From CAYVAP01 sp964343195 (lineage in GTDB: Bacteria > Bacteroidota > Bacteroidia > J057): a stretch of 20,076 nucleotides of DNA. Below are positions 1 to 7,316 of the stretch, one piece after another. The stretch's first letter is position 1, and every line of letters starts with the position of its first letter. Under the pieces are notes generated by a model. It worked only from the letters and a program-made list of their open reading frames with translations. It had not been told where the DNA came from and did not search any database. The DNA lies in assembly GCA_964343195.1 (NCBI GenBank), contig CAYFIR010000122.1:1-20076 (forward strand), written 5' to 3'. The position numbers were made by a program, and so were the translations under genes.

Positions 1-84
1 CACGCTAAAAAGCAATATCGAAGCCCCGATGCGATAATTGTCTAGGAGTATGACCTCAGATTTCTATTATACATCATGGTCATT

Positions 85-582
85 TTATTTATTAAGAATC
101 GCTCTGATTGCTAGAGTTAAAACCAGTGCAACTAAACAAATTGTTCCTGCATATTGAGAATTTACAATAAGCATGAAAAACGCGTTAATTTGCTTATTTG
201 GAGGATAAAGTTCCCAGCCAATAGCATAGAAGCTGTAGAAGAAGACGCTAAGTACTGCAAGAAGAATTGTTATATTACGACTTAATTTTTTCCTTTTTCG
301 GACTAAAATCCCGTGATCGATTTTTCCATTCTTCTCATATGAGCTGATCAGGTCTAGAATTTGAACATTTAACTTGCGATTTGCCAATCCTAATTCCTCT
401 CCTGATCGGGTTCCCCTCATATTTTGCATTTCAAGCTTATTGTACTCTGCAAGTAAAGTTAGGACCGTTATCTCAGAAGATTGATCATCGTTTTCCACTA
501 TCACATCATGAAGCGACATCAGTGCTTCCTTAGTTTTATTTTCTGAGACTAGCTTTTTAAGGGTTGTTGTTAATTCGCTCAT
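85..582 (-). CDS. EAD11-like adaptor domain protein with two C-terminal transmembrane helices
   Basis: This 165-residue protein has two parts. Residues ~4-82 are all-helical and follow the pattern of Effector-Associated Domain 11: an N-terminal helix ending in the 'ENKTKEAL' turn, an acidic loop, 'LLAEYNKLEMQNMRGTRS', then a final helix with 'LNVQILDLI'. Residues ~92-102 are a basic stretch (KRKKLSR). Hydrophobic segments at ~103-122 and ~145-163 look like membrane helices, so the N-terminal domain probably faces the cytoplasm. EADs are known as small adaptor domains in bacterial NTP-dependent conflict systems, where they pair with a matching EAD on a sensor or effector. No partner gene lies in the window, but one could lie beyond the left edge. 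The gene sits in AT-rich DNA unlike everything to its right. The domain call comes from pattern recognition, not from a profile search. Confidence 0.7.
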   Translation of the reverse strand: MSELTTTLKKLVSENKTKEALMSLHDVIVENDDQSSEITVLTLLAEYNKLEMQNMRGTRSGEELGLANRKLNVQILDLISSYEKNGKIDHGILVRKRKKLSRNITILLAVLSVFFYSFYAIGWELYPPNKQINAFFMLIVNSQYAGTICLVALVLTLAIRAILNK

Positions 583-921
583 TTGGCGTGCTTTGATTTA
601 CATTGAGCCCATTGATAAATACCAAGATCCTGTAATGATGTACATTATGATCCTAATTCTACTGGTCCACATTGTTGAGAGGAAATGCTACAATCTGAAC
701 AAGGGAAGCTAATTGATAGAAGAGAAAATAGCCATAAAATACAACTACTCGAATTATCTAAAAATCTAGGTTTCCTGCAAATTTTTCTTTCCTAATGTAG
801 TTTGATTGCATCACTACTATGCTTCCATAATCGCTTTGATGCCAAAATGATTTTGTGCTGTCGTATCCGAGCGTCGGGAGACGCCAAGACTAAACGTTTC
901 GCTTTACAAAAACTCACGAGG
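583..921. other. AT-rich intergenic segment and probable junction
   Basis: This gap lies between the EAD11-like gene and the DUF5103 remnant. Most of it, up to about 850, is AT-rich. From ~860 the composition changes to that of the rest of the window. A short perfect hairpin (GCGTC-GGGA-GACGC) at 871-884 lies right at the change and resembles small extragenic repeats of this lineage. A 36-codon open frame at 685-795 follows a GAGAGG sequence, but I do not trust it as a gene. No mobile-element gene or terminal repeat is visible here. Confidence 0.45.
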
Positions 922-1161
922 GAATTTCGCCTGGACTGGAGCGAAACGTACAAGCGCTACCAGGGCGACATACTCCTCAAGCAGGGCATCTATGACTACC
1001 AGTACGTGGTGGCCCGTCCGGGTGAGCGGCCTGATCCTACCCCGCTGGAGGGCCTGCGCCGCCTTACGGAAAATTTTTACAGCATCCTGGTGTACTACCG
1101 CAAGCCAGGCGATCGCGCCGCTCGGATTGTGGGCTTTCAGGCGGTGAACTATCGGGATTGA
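847..1161 (+). pseudogene. C-terminal remnant of a DUF5103 domain protein
   Basis: The end of this frame matches the C-terminal end of the DUF5103 family of Bacteroidota: 'YQGDILLKQGIYDYQYVV', then 'LTENFYSILVYYRKPGDR' and a last 'GFQAVNY'. Recognisable homology starts near 922. Full-length DUF5103 proteins are several hundred residues long, and everything upstream of the last ~80 residues is missing. The codons before 922 read into unrelated sequence with a hairpin and then AT-rich DNA. An in-frame ATG is present at 847 and a TTG at 802, so a gene caller may report a ~104- or 119-residue protein. I read it as a gene truncated at its 5' end by an insertion or deletion. The stop codon lies only 12 bases from the stop of the convergent DUF2306 gene. 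The function of DUF5103 is not known to me. Confidence 0.65.
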
Positions 1162-1173
1162 GGGGGAGGGGAT

Positions 1174-1803
1174 CTACCTCTTCCTCCACCACAGCCATCC
1201 CTCGACCAGGGCCAAGTTGACTCCCCATCCCAGCCATGCGACCAGTCGATAGGTGTCCATCGGGGGCCATGCGACCGTCGAGACGATGATCCACTTGAAG
1301 AGGCGAAGGCTGATCGCGGAGAGCGTCAGGGCATAGCTGCGCAGCATGAACTCCCGATGGCGTGTCCAGTCGCGGGCTTGGGCGTAGCGCAGGGCCAATA
1401 GGGTAAACGCAAACCACAAAACCGCCTGGAGGCTAAAAGAAATCTGCGAAGAAAGGCCGCCATTGGCGTAGAGGGCCATCACCAGTCCGGAGGGGCTCGC
1501 GACGAACAGGATCAGCAGCACATACCCCTTGCCGAGGCTTCGATGCATCGCCGGGAAGCGCCGCCGCAGCGTACCCGAAAACTGCGTCATTCCCATCAGC
1601 AGTACAAAAATGCTGGTATAGACATGGCTGAAAAAGGCCACTTTGTAGTGCGTATGCGTAATGGCTTCCTGCTTCACGAAGAGGAAAGCCACGTCATAGC
1701 GGATGGGCACATATTGCAGGGTGATCCGCAGCATCAGCCAGCTGAAGTACCCCAGTGCGAGATAGAAAAGGCCCTTGGCGATATGTCGGGGGTGGAGTCG
1801 CAC
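1174..1803 (-). CDS. DUF2306 integral membrane protein
   Basis: This 209-residue protein has several hydrophobic segments (~10-30, 55-75, 90-110, 120-140, 155-175 and 185-203). It carries the polar features of DUF2306 proteins: 'FFSHVYTSIFVLLMGMTQF' in the second segment, 'RRRFPAMHRSLGKGYVL' before the third, and 'WTRHREFMLRSYALT' before the last ones. The conserved His and Arg residues at these membrane borders are typical of the family, whose biochemical role is unknown. The start is GTG (1801-1803), three bases after the stop of the YARHG lipoprotein gene. The two are therefore almost certainly co-transcribed and translationally linked. No alternative ATG fits the family's N terminus better. 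Confidence 0.8.
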   Translation of the reverse strand: MRLHPRHIAKGLFYLALGYFSWLMLRITLQYVPIRYDVAFLFVKQEAITHTHYKVAFFSHVYTSIFVLLMGMTQFSGTLRRRFPAMHRSLGKGYVLLILFVASPSGLVMALYANGGLSSQISFSLQAVLWFAFTLLALRYAQARDWTRHREFMLRSYALTLSAISLRLFKWIIVSTVAWPPMDTYRLVAWLGWGVNLALVEGWLWWRKR

Positions 1804-1806
1804 GGG

Positions 1807-2778
1807 TTACCCTCTGCCGAATGAATCGTAGTATTCCGCTGCATTCTGCTCGTACTGGAGCAGCAGTTTGATGTTCTCCTTTTCGATTTCGGTGAAATCG
1901 GCCCGGATGTCGGCGTGAACGGGGATGTACCAATCCTGGGCATCAAAAAATACCCGAAGGGGCCGATTCTTGAAGGAATAGCCGTGTCGGGCATAGATCG
2001 TGTTGCGAATGATGATGAGGTCGCCCCGCTTGAGGTTTTCGACTTCTTCTTTGGTCAACAGACGGTTGGAGGCATTAAGGTCATAGATGAGATTTGTAGC
2101 CGAGGAAAAGCGCTCAACGACCCATTCTTCGAACTCATTGTCGTCAATCTCATAAACCTCCGTTTCGGTTACAGACCGGTTCCAGTCCACATAGGCCTTT
2201 GCGCGCTGGAGCATGATGTCAGGATCGTATGAGAACTCCCGCTTTTTTAGGGTGTATTTGCGGTGCCTGATGTTGATGTCTTTGTAGGCCTCCCAGGTGC
2301 CACTCATTTCAAATTCATGCCTGACCGTAGAGGTTGGATAGATCGTGAAGACAAACCTCCCATCGTAGCGGTCATCGCCGGGCTCTTTGACCCTGAATTG
2401 GTAGGTGTCATGCTCCAGTTTTTTTACAGTTCCTGAGAAGGGACGGTCATTTCCAGCCACGACGCTATGCCCTTCCACCAGGCTGTCCTGAATCCGGTCG
2501 ATAGAGATGTTGATCTTGTTGGCGCGGTTCCAGTAATAGCCTACGTCCACAAATACATCTGTCTCGTAGTTGTCATCGGCCTTTTCGAAGTAGCCTACCC
2601 AGTAGCCTAGTAAGTTCGCGTGATCAGACTCCGCCGCTTGGGGGGCTGGAGTAGGTTGCGATTGGAGCGTAGTTGTATCCGTTCCCGGCTCAACGTCAAC
2701 GTCGGCATCGGAATTTTTGATTTCATCGCCGCAGCCGAAAAGGAGTAGAAGTAGCAAAAAGGGAATGAGTTGCTTCAT
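1807..2778 (-). CDS. YARHG-domain lipoprotein
   Basis: This 323-residue protein begins with a lipoprotein signal peptide (MKQLIPFLLLLLLFGC, lipid-attached Cys at 16). I chose the ATG at 2778 for that reason; an open frame continues 15 codons further upstream. After an acidic, Thr/Pro/Gln-rich linker (~17-50) comes a beta-rich central region that mentions no family I recognise. The C-terminal region ~235-310 contains a YARHG domain: 'RNTIYARHGYSF', followed by a Phe-rich stretch with 'DWYIP' and a closing 'ENIKLLLQYE' helix. YARHG domains occur in exported bacterial proteins and are of unknown function. The protein probably sits on the outer membrane or periplasmic face. It precedes the DUF2306 gene with a 3-base gap and lies 111 bases downstream of madM, so it may or may not belong to the malonate transcript. 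Confidence 0.82.
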   Translation of the reverse strand: MKQLIPFLLLLLLFGCGDEIKNSDADVDVEPGTDTTTLQSQPTPAPQAAESDHANLLGYWVGYFEKADDNYETDVFVDVGYYWNRANKINISIDRIQDSLVEGHSVVAGNDRPFSGTVKKLEHDTYQFRVKEPGDDRYDGRFVFTIYPTSTVRHEFEMSGTWEAYKDINIRHRKYTLKKREFSYDPDIMLQRAKAYVDWNRSVTETEVYEIDDNEFEEWVVERFSSATNLIYDLNASNRLLTKEEVENLKRGDLIIIRNTIYARHGYSFKNRPLRVFFDAQDWYIPVHADIRADFTEIEKENIKLLLQYEQNAAEYYDSFGRG

Positions 2779-2889
2779 GTTGGAGGGATAAAGTGTACTA
2801 TCCGATGCCAGAGTATGACCCATGAATTCGGAGTAGAAATATCCGGCATTTTGACCAATTGGGCAAGTGGTTACCTGATTCTCCGAAGC

Positions 2890-3639
2890 TCATGCCCCTG
2901 TTATCAGCAACACCAGGTAGTAAAATATCGAGGGGCAAAGCAGCACGCCCAGCCCAGTGTAGAAGGTGGCTGTGAGCGCACCGTAGGGAACCAGTTTGGG
3001 GTCCGTAGAGGCCAGTCCCGCTGCGACTCCGCTGGTCGTTCCGATCAGTCCCCCGAAGACCATGGCCGAATGGGGATTGTCCAGCCCGATGCGAGACGCT
3101 ACCATCGGGGTAGCAATTGTGGTTACGATGCTCTTGAGGACTCCCGTCGCGATGCTGATGGCGATCACATCAGAACTGGCCCCAATGGCCGCGCCCGTTA
3201 CCGGGCCTACGATGTAGGTGCAGGCTCCCGCCCCGATGGTGGTGATGTCCCTGGGATCGGTGTATCCTGCGACATAGGCGACAATTCCTCCGAAAACAAA
3301 TGCCACCAGTATTCCGATGATCAGGGAAAGCATTCCGGCCAGCCCTGCCTTTTTGATCTCCCAATAGCTGGCTCCCATGGCAGTAGCTACGATGGCAAAG
3401 TCCCGGAACATGGACCCGCCCAGCACAGCGACTCCTGCGAAAAGTGGATAACTGGCGATGCCTTTGTCCCCTCCAAAATAGGCCATGACCAGCCCTGCGA
3501 TGATGGCAATGGCTGCTCCCGAGATCTTTTGTCGCGTAAATTTCTCGGAAATCCAGTAGGACGCCCACATCACCGCACCGATGAAGCAAAAGGCGAATAC
3601 CAGCCCGTTTTTGGCGATCAGAGCTTCAATCAGTTCCAT
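2890..3639 (-). CDS. madM: Malonate transporter subunit MadM
   Basis: This 249-residue, very hydrophobic protein has about eight membrane helices and matches MadM, the larger subunit of the two-part malonate carrier known from Malonomonas rubra (Na+-dependent malonate uptake). Telling stretches are 'IAKNGLVFAFCFIGAVMW' at the start, 'SGAAIAIIAGLVMAYFGG', the Gly/Ala-rich segment 'VGPVTGAAIGASSDVIAI', and 'FGGLIGTTSGVAAGLASTD'. The length is near that of known MadM. The start codon lies inside the last codons of madL (14-base overlap), the arrangement seen in mad clusters, and this supports translational coupling. It is the third gene after the acyl-CoA synthetase and madL. Confidence 0.9.
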   Translation of the reverse strand: MELIEALIAKNGLVFAFCFIGAVMWASYWISEKFTRQKISGAAIAIIAGLVMAYFGGDKGIASYPLFAGVAVLGGSMFRDFAIVATAMGASYWEIKKAGLAGMLSLIIGILVAFVFGGIVAYVAGYTDPRDITTIGAGACTYIVGPVTGAAIGASSDVIAISIATGVLKSIVTTIATPMVASRIGLDNPHSAMVFGGLIGTTSGVAAGLASTDPKLVPYGALTATFYTGLGVLLCPSIFYYLVLLITGA

Positions 3640-4015
3640 TGGCAGGGGTGTTTTCGGGTGAAGTTCTGCCGATGCGGGAGAGCGCGGGGACCAGGGCCAG
3701 GCAGGCGAAGGTGCCGCCTATCCCCACGATCACGGCGACCCATCCTCCGGTGAGGGCTGCCTGCACATTTTGTACAGAAGACATGGCCACCACGATCGGG
3801 ATGTACATGCCGCTCCAGAAGAGAATCCCCTGGGCGGTTTTGTCTGGCATGGGGTTTTTGCGGTACATGACCGTGTTGACGACCATGAGCAATGCCATGG
3901 CAAATCCCACCCCGCCGACGTTGCCGTCGATGTGGAGCAATTGGCCGAGCAGGGAGCCCATGAGCTTCCCGACGAGGTAGCAGGCCGCCAGGATGGCGAC
4001 GCCGTAGATTTTCAT
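3626..4015 (-). CDS. madL: Malonate transporter subunit MadL
   Basis: This small membrane protein of 129 residues has about four hydrophobic helices (~2-22, 34-50, 64-84 and 90-112). It matches MadL, the smaller subunit of the malonate carrier: 'MKIYGVAILAACYLVGKLMG' at the N terminus, 'NVGGVGFAM' and 'WSGMYIPIVVAMSS'. MadL and MadM work together to take up malonate. Its ATG overlaps the stop of the upstream synthetase (ATGA at 4012-4015) and its own end overlaps the start of madM. The three genes are thus tightly packed and probably form one operon. The polar C-terminal tail (residues ~115-129) lies in the overlap with madM. Confidence 0.9.
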   Translation of the reverse strand: MKIYGVAILAACYLVGKLMGSLLGQLLHIDGNVGGVGFAMALLMVVNTVMYRKNPMPDKTAQGILFWSGMYIPIVVAMSSVQNVQAALTGGWVAVIVGIGGTFACLALVPALSRIGRTSPENTPANGTD

Positions 4016-5508
4016 GCCTGATCGGAGTTTGAGGTGAACATCCGGGTGAGTTCCTTCTTGGTGACCTTGCCCATCGCGTTGCGGGGCAGGTCGTCGAGGA
4101 GCAGGTACTTGCGTGGAATCTTGTAGCCGGGCAGGCTTTGTTTGAGCCAGTCCTTCAGCTCATCGTAATCCAGGCTGCCGTCGCCAAGGACGAGCCCCGC
4201 CCCGACAATTTCGCCCCACTCCTCATCGGGGATGCCCACCACCCCGCAGTCGCTGATAGCCGGGTGCTTGCGCAGCACTTCCTCGATTTCCAAAGCGGAG
4301 ATTTTGTACCCGCCAGACTTGATGATGTCCACGGAATTACGGCCCAGTATGCGGTAGTAGCCATCTTCCAGTTGGGCGATGTCGCCCGTCATGAACCAGC
4401 CGTCTTCGGTGAAGGAGCCTGCCGTAGCCTCGGGCTTGTTCCAGTATTCCCGGAATACATTGGCTCCCTTGACCTGAATTTCGCCAGGCTGTCCGTCGGC
4501 CACCTGATTTCCCGCTTCGTCCATCAGGCGAACCTTCACTCCCGGCAGCGGCTGCCCGATATGGCCGGGTCTTCTTTCGCCCTGATAGGGATTGCTGATG
4601 GCCATGCCCATCTCGGTCATGCCGTAGCGTTCCAACAGGGTGTGGCCGCTGATGCTACGCCATTTTTCGAGGGTGGAGACCGGTAGAGCGGCAGAGCCAG
4701 AGACCATGAGCCTGAATTGCTTCAGCCGACTGGAGATCGCAGCCTGCTCGGCTTCAGGTAATTTCTCCCAATAGGAAATGAGCTTGTAGTAGATCGTCGG
4801 TACCGCCATGAAGAGGTTGATGCGGCCTTTTTGAAATTCCGCGAATACAGCCTTGGCGTCAAATGACGAGAGAAACTGGCAACAGGCCCCCGACCAGAGC
4901 GCACAGGAGAGTACGTTGATGATGCCATGCACGTGGTGCAGCGGCAGGATGTTGAGGATGTGATCGCTCTGCTGCCATTCCCAGGCTTCCGTCAATGCGG
5001 TGATCTGGGCCTTGATGCTGGCGTGGGTACTCACGACTCCCTTGGGTTTTCCGGTGGTGCCACTGGTGTAGAGGATCATGGCCCGGTCTTCCTCCGAAAC
5101 ATCAGGAAGTGGGGTGTCAGCAGTGGCATTTCCCTCCTGATGGAGCATGGGAATGTCCATCTCAGCGGCGATGGGGCCAAGTAGAGAGCGGAACTCATCA
5201 GCAGCAATGATGATGCTGACCTGGGAATCCTCCAACAGGTAGCGGATGGACGGTTCCGGGTAGGAAATCCCTATGGGAACGGCAATACCGCCTGCGCGCC
5301 AGATGGCCCACTGGGTTTTGACATAGTCATAGCCCGGACGAATCATGAAGGCGACTCGAGCTTCTTTCAGGCTGGAGTTTTCTTCCAGGAGGTTCCTGGC
5401 GATAGCGGCTGAGTCGGCGAGTAGTTGCCCGTAGGTATAACTTCCCTGTGGGTCTATGATGGCAGTCCGATCTGTGAATTGATGGGCTCTGCTAATGAGT
5501 GGTAGCAT
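4012..5508 (-). CDS. matB: Malonyl-CoA synthetase (ACSF3/MatB-like AMP-forming acyl-CoA ligase)
   Basis: This 498-residue protein is a member of the AMP-dependent synthetase (ANL) family. Visible core motifs are the P-loop 'YTSGTTGKPKG' (147-157), 'YGMTE' (295-299), 'TGD' (374-376), the hinge region with Arg390, and the C-terminal 'NAMGKV' with catalytic Lys481. Its closest match in my memory is ACSF3, the malonyl-CoA synthetase: 'LPLHHVHGIINVLSCALW', 'INLFMAVPTIYYKLISYW', 'RLMVSGSAALP' and 'GHTLLERYGMTEMGMA'. The expected reaction is malonate + CoA + ATP to malonyl-CoA + AMP + PPi. Substrate choice is inferred from this likeness and from the directly overlapping madL-madM carrier genes. Methylmalonate is an alternative. 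I chose the ATG at 5508; a TTG seven codons upstream is possible. No malonate decarboxylase or malonyl-CoA decarboxylase gene is in view. Confidence 0.87.
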   Translation of the reverse strand: MLPLISRAHQFTDRTAIIDPQGSYTYGQLLADSAAIARNLLEENSSLKEARVAFMIRPGYDYVKTQWAIWRAGGIAVPIGISYPEPSIRYLLEDSQVSIIIAADEFRSLLGPIAAEMDIPMLHQEGNATADTPLPDVSEEDRAMILYTSGTTGKPKGVVSTHASIKAQITALTEAWEWQQSDHILNILPLHHVHGIINVLSCALWSGACCQFLSSFDAKAVFAEFQKGRINLFMAVPTIYYKLISYWEKLPEAEQAAISSRLKQFRLMVSGSAALPVSTLEKWRSISGHTLLERYGMTEMGMAISNPYQGERRPGHIGQPLPGVKVRLMDEAGNQVADGQPGEIQVKGANVFREYWNKPEATAGSFTEDGWFMTGDIAQLEDGYYRILGRNSVDIIKSGGYKISALEIEEVLRKHPAISDCGVVGIPDEEWGEIVGAGLVLGDGSLDYDELKDWLKQSLPGYKIPRKYLLLDDLPRNAMGKVTKKELTRMFTSNSDQA

Positions 5509-5559
5509 GGTCCTTTTTGATTGAAACAAAGTAGTTCCAATCTATGAAAAAAAAACGGG

Positions 5560-5702
5560 CCGAGGATGCGCTGACCGACTCAGGGTGCAATTCGAATTGT
5601 CGCTTAACCACGAAGATCTCGAAGAAGGTCTCAAAGGAGGCAAAGCCTTTTTTCTTTGTATTACTTCGACTACGCTTAGAAAAAGCCTTTGCGACCTCCT
5701 TC
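5560..5702. repeat. Extragenic imperfect palindrome
   Basis: This lies in the 280-base gap between the EEP gene and the malonate operon. A perfect 12-base palindrome (CAATTCGAATTG) is at 5588-5599. A larger imperfect inverted repeat pairs 5634-5655 (AAGGAGG, then CAAAGCCTTTTTTCT) with 5678-5701 (ending CCTCCTT). The 'CCACGAAGATCTCGAAGAAG' run beside it is typical of short interspersed repeats in Bacteroidota genomes. Next to it, at 5547-5555, is a run of nine A (nine T on the minus strand). It may separate the EEP transcript from the malonate transcript, but no clean terminator stem precedes the T run. Open frames across this stretch look spurious. Confidence 0.45.
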
Positions 5703-5788
5703 CGATGAACCGGAATCCACGATTGGTGTCCTTTGAGGTAAAAAAGAAGACACAAAGCGGATGCGGCAAAATGAAATGCACCCCCGAC

Positions 5789-6607
5789 TCATCGAACCTC
5801 CAATTCTGCCCAGACCGGCAGGTGGTCAGATATTCCTCTTGCAGCCTCGAGGTTGTCGCAGTCCCCGACGAAGTCCACCCTTCCGCTGCGCAGCATGATC
5901 CAGTGCCGGGTCGGGTAAAAAATGTTGTCGATGGGGTAGTTGAAGTAATCGGAACCGCGACACTGTCGCTTAAGGGTGGTAGGAGTCTCGTAGAGCACAG
6001 GGCGCATTCCGCTGGTTTTCAGTGGATTCCATACCTCATGGCTTTCTTCGAGGTTGAAGTCGCCACAAATGAGGAAGTTGCTGCCCAGGCGATCGACATA
6101 GCCTGCGAAGTGCTGGATTTCTTCATCTGGACGGTTGTCAAAGCGGCGGGCGTGAAAGTTGATCACATAAAAGAAATCACTGGTTCCCTGCAATACGAAT
6201 GCGGCGAAGTAGGGCTCTCGGTCACATACATCCGCCAGTTCTGTATCAAGTTGTGGAGCTACGCGCAGGCGCAGGCGGGATGATTTCCATAGCATGGCGT
6301 AGCGCTCGCTGACATAGGCTGAAGGGCTGTTGGTTGGATCGCTGATGCGGTAATCCCAGTTGCTTCCCGTGCGGTCGAGTTCGTCGGCGATCTGGGCCAC
6401 CCGCTGGGCACCGGCGGGGTCTTTGGCCACGACTTCCTGGATCAGTACAAGGTCATAGTCCCGCATGATGTCCACCATGGCCTCGATCTCGGAGGCATCC
6501 TTGCTGCGGCCCAGGTCCTGAATGTTCCAGGTGAGAACTTTAAGGCGTTGGGCAAAGGATGAGGCTAACAGGCAACCAAACAGCAACAGGAGAAGTATTC
6601 TTTTCAT
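5789..6607 (-). CDS. Secreted endonuclease/exonuclease/phosphatase (DNase I-like) protein
   Basis: This 272-residue protein has a cleavable signal peptide (MKRILLLLLFGCLLASSFAQ, cut after residue ~20). The rest is one EEP-fold domain with the expected metal and catalytic residues in order: Asn28 in 'LTWNIQDLG', Glu58 in 'LVLIQEV', His152 in 'NFHARR', Asp183 and Asn185 in 'CGDFNLEE', Asp227 in 'IDNIFY', and Asp261-His262 in 'ISDHLPVW'. Such enzymes cut phosphodiester bonds, often DNA. An exported one could serve nutrient scavenging from extracellular DNA, but the substrate cannot be read from the sequence. The full motif set suggests an active enzyme. It is divergent from the rhomboid gene (94-base gap) and ends 280 bases upstream of the malonate operon on the same strand. 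Confidence 0.88.
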   Translation of the reverse strand: MKRILLLLLFGCLLASSFAQRLKVLTWNIQDLGRSKDASEIEAMVDIMRDYDLVLIQEVVAKDPAGAQRVAQIADELDRTGSNWDYRISDPTNSPSAYVSERYAMLWKSSRLRLRVAPQLDTELADVCDREPYFAAFVLQGTSDFFYVINFHARRFDNRPDEEIQHFAGYVDRLGSNFLICGDFNLEESHEVWNPLKTSGMRPVLYETPTTLKRQCRGSDYFNYPIDNIFYPTRHWIMLRSGRVDFVGDCDNLEAARGISDHLPVWAELEVR

Positions 6608-6643
6608 AGGAAGTCAGGTTATTCAACCCCAAGGGCTTTTTAC

Positions 6644-6691
6644 TATCTTTAAACGCAGGGAATACTGAATACGAATTACGAATCACGAATC
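6644..6691 (+). promoter_or_regulatory. Possible promoter and degenerate heptad repeats
   Basis: The gap between the divergent EEP and rhomboid genes holds TATCTTTA at 6644-6651, seven of eight positions of the Bacteroidota -7 element TAnnTTTG, oriented toward the rhomboid gene. Just downstream is a short run of 7-base units (ACGAATT, ACGAATC, ACGAATC at 6671-6691), preceded by weaker copies. The repeats would lie in the 5' leader. No -33 element is convincing, so the promoter call is weak. Confidence 0.3.
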
Positions 6692-6701
6692 TCTTCCTTT
6701 C

Positions 6702-7265
6702 ATGAAGTTGCAATATAACTCTCCCGTCATACTTACCTACGCGCTGATTGCCACCGTAGTACTCGCGCTGGATCAGTTTGTGTTCGGTAACCTGATGGCC
6801 ATATTTACGGTAGTGCCGGAAATCAAGCTGACCAGTCCTCTCTGGTATTTCCGTCTGTTTAGCCACGTGATCGGGCACGGCAACTGGGAACACCTGGTGG
6901 GAAATTTCACCTTCATCCTGTTGATTGGCCCCATTCTCGAGGAAAAATATGGGTCCAAAGACCTGCTTATCATGATGCTGGTCACGGCACTGGTCACAGG
7001 CCTGTTGCAAATTTTCTTCTTTAGCAATCCACTTCTGGGAGCTTCAGGCATCGTCTTCATGCTGATCCTGCTCAGTAGCTTCACCAATTCCAAAGGTGGC
7101 ATTCCCATGACTTTTGTCCTGGTGGTGATCCTATTCCTGGGCCGTGAAGTGCTGCAATCATTTGCCAGCGACAACATCTCTCAGTTTGCCCACATCATCG
7201 GGGGCATACTCGGTGGGATTTTCGGATTTTTGATGGAAGGTGGGGCTAAGAAGATTGCTTCCTGA
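6702..7265 (+). CDS. Rhomboid-family intramembrane serine protease
   Basis: This 187-residue protein has six hydrophobic segments, the minimal rhomboid core. The hallmark features are present: 'HVIGHGNWEHLVGNF' in the second helix region (~55-69), 'GASG' with nucleophile Ser115, and the catalytic His164 in 'FAHIIGG' of the last helix, followed by further small residues. Rhomboids cut membrane proteins within or near their membrane segments. Possible substrates cannot be read from here. The ATG at 6702 starts close to the first helix, and no better start exists. It is convergent with the Rof-like gene, 51 bases away. No terminator is clear in that gap. It is shorter than many rhomboids because it has no cytoplasmic or C-terminal extra domain. 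Confidence 0.9.
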   Translation: MKLQYNSPVILTYALIATVVLALDQFVFGNLMAIFTVVPEIKLTSPLWYFRLFSHVIGHGNWEHLVGNFTFILLIGPILEEKYGSKDLLIMMLVTALVTGLLQIFFFSNPLLGASGIVFMLILLSSFTNSKGGIPMTFVLVVILFLGREVLQSFASDNISQFAHIIGGILGGIFGFLMEGGAKKIAS

Positions 7266-7316
7266 GGGGGGAATACGGTAGCCATTAGCGGATTTTATTG
7301 TCCTATTTCTGATTTC

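Noticed and set aside
685..795. 36-codon plus-strand frame after a GAGAGG sequence in the AT-rich segment
   Set aside because: It is short, has no recognisable family and lies next to a probable junction. The Shine-Dalgarno-like word alone is weak evidence in Bacteroidota.
2770..3753. Long (327-codon) plus-strand frame opposite madM
   Set aside because: It is antisense to a clear transporter gene. Its product is rich in Gly, Arg, Asp and Ser as expected from the shadow of a hydrophobic protein, with no domain.
5492..5781. Two overlapping minus-strand frames upstream of the malonate operon
   Set aside because: They cover a palindromic repeat and have repeat-like, basic composition with no domain; neither looks coding.
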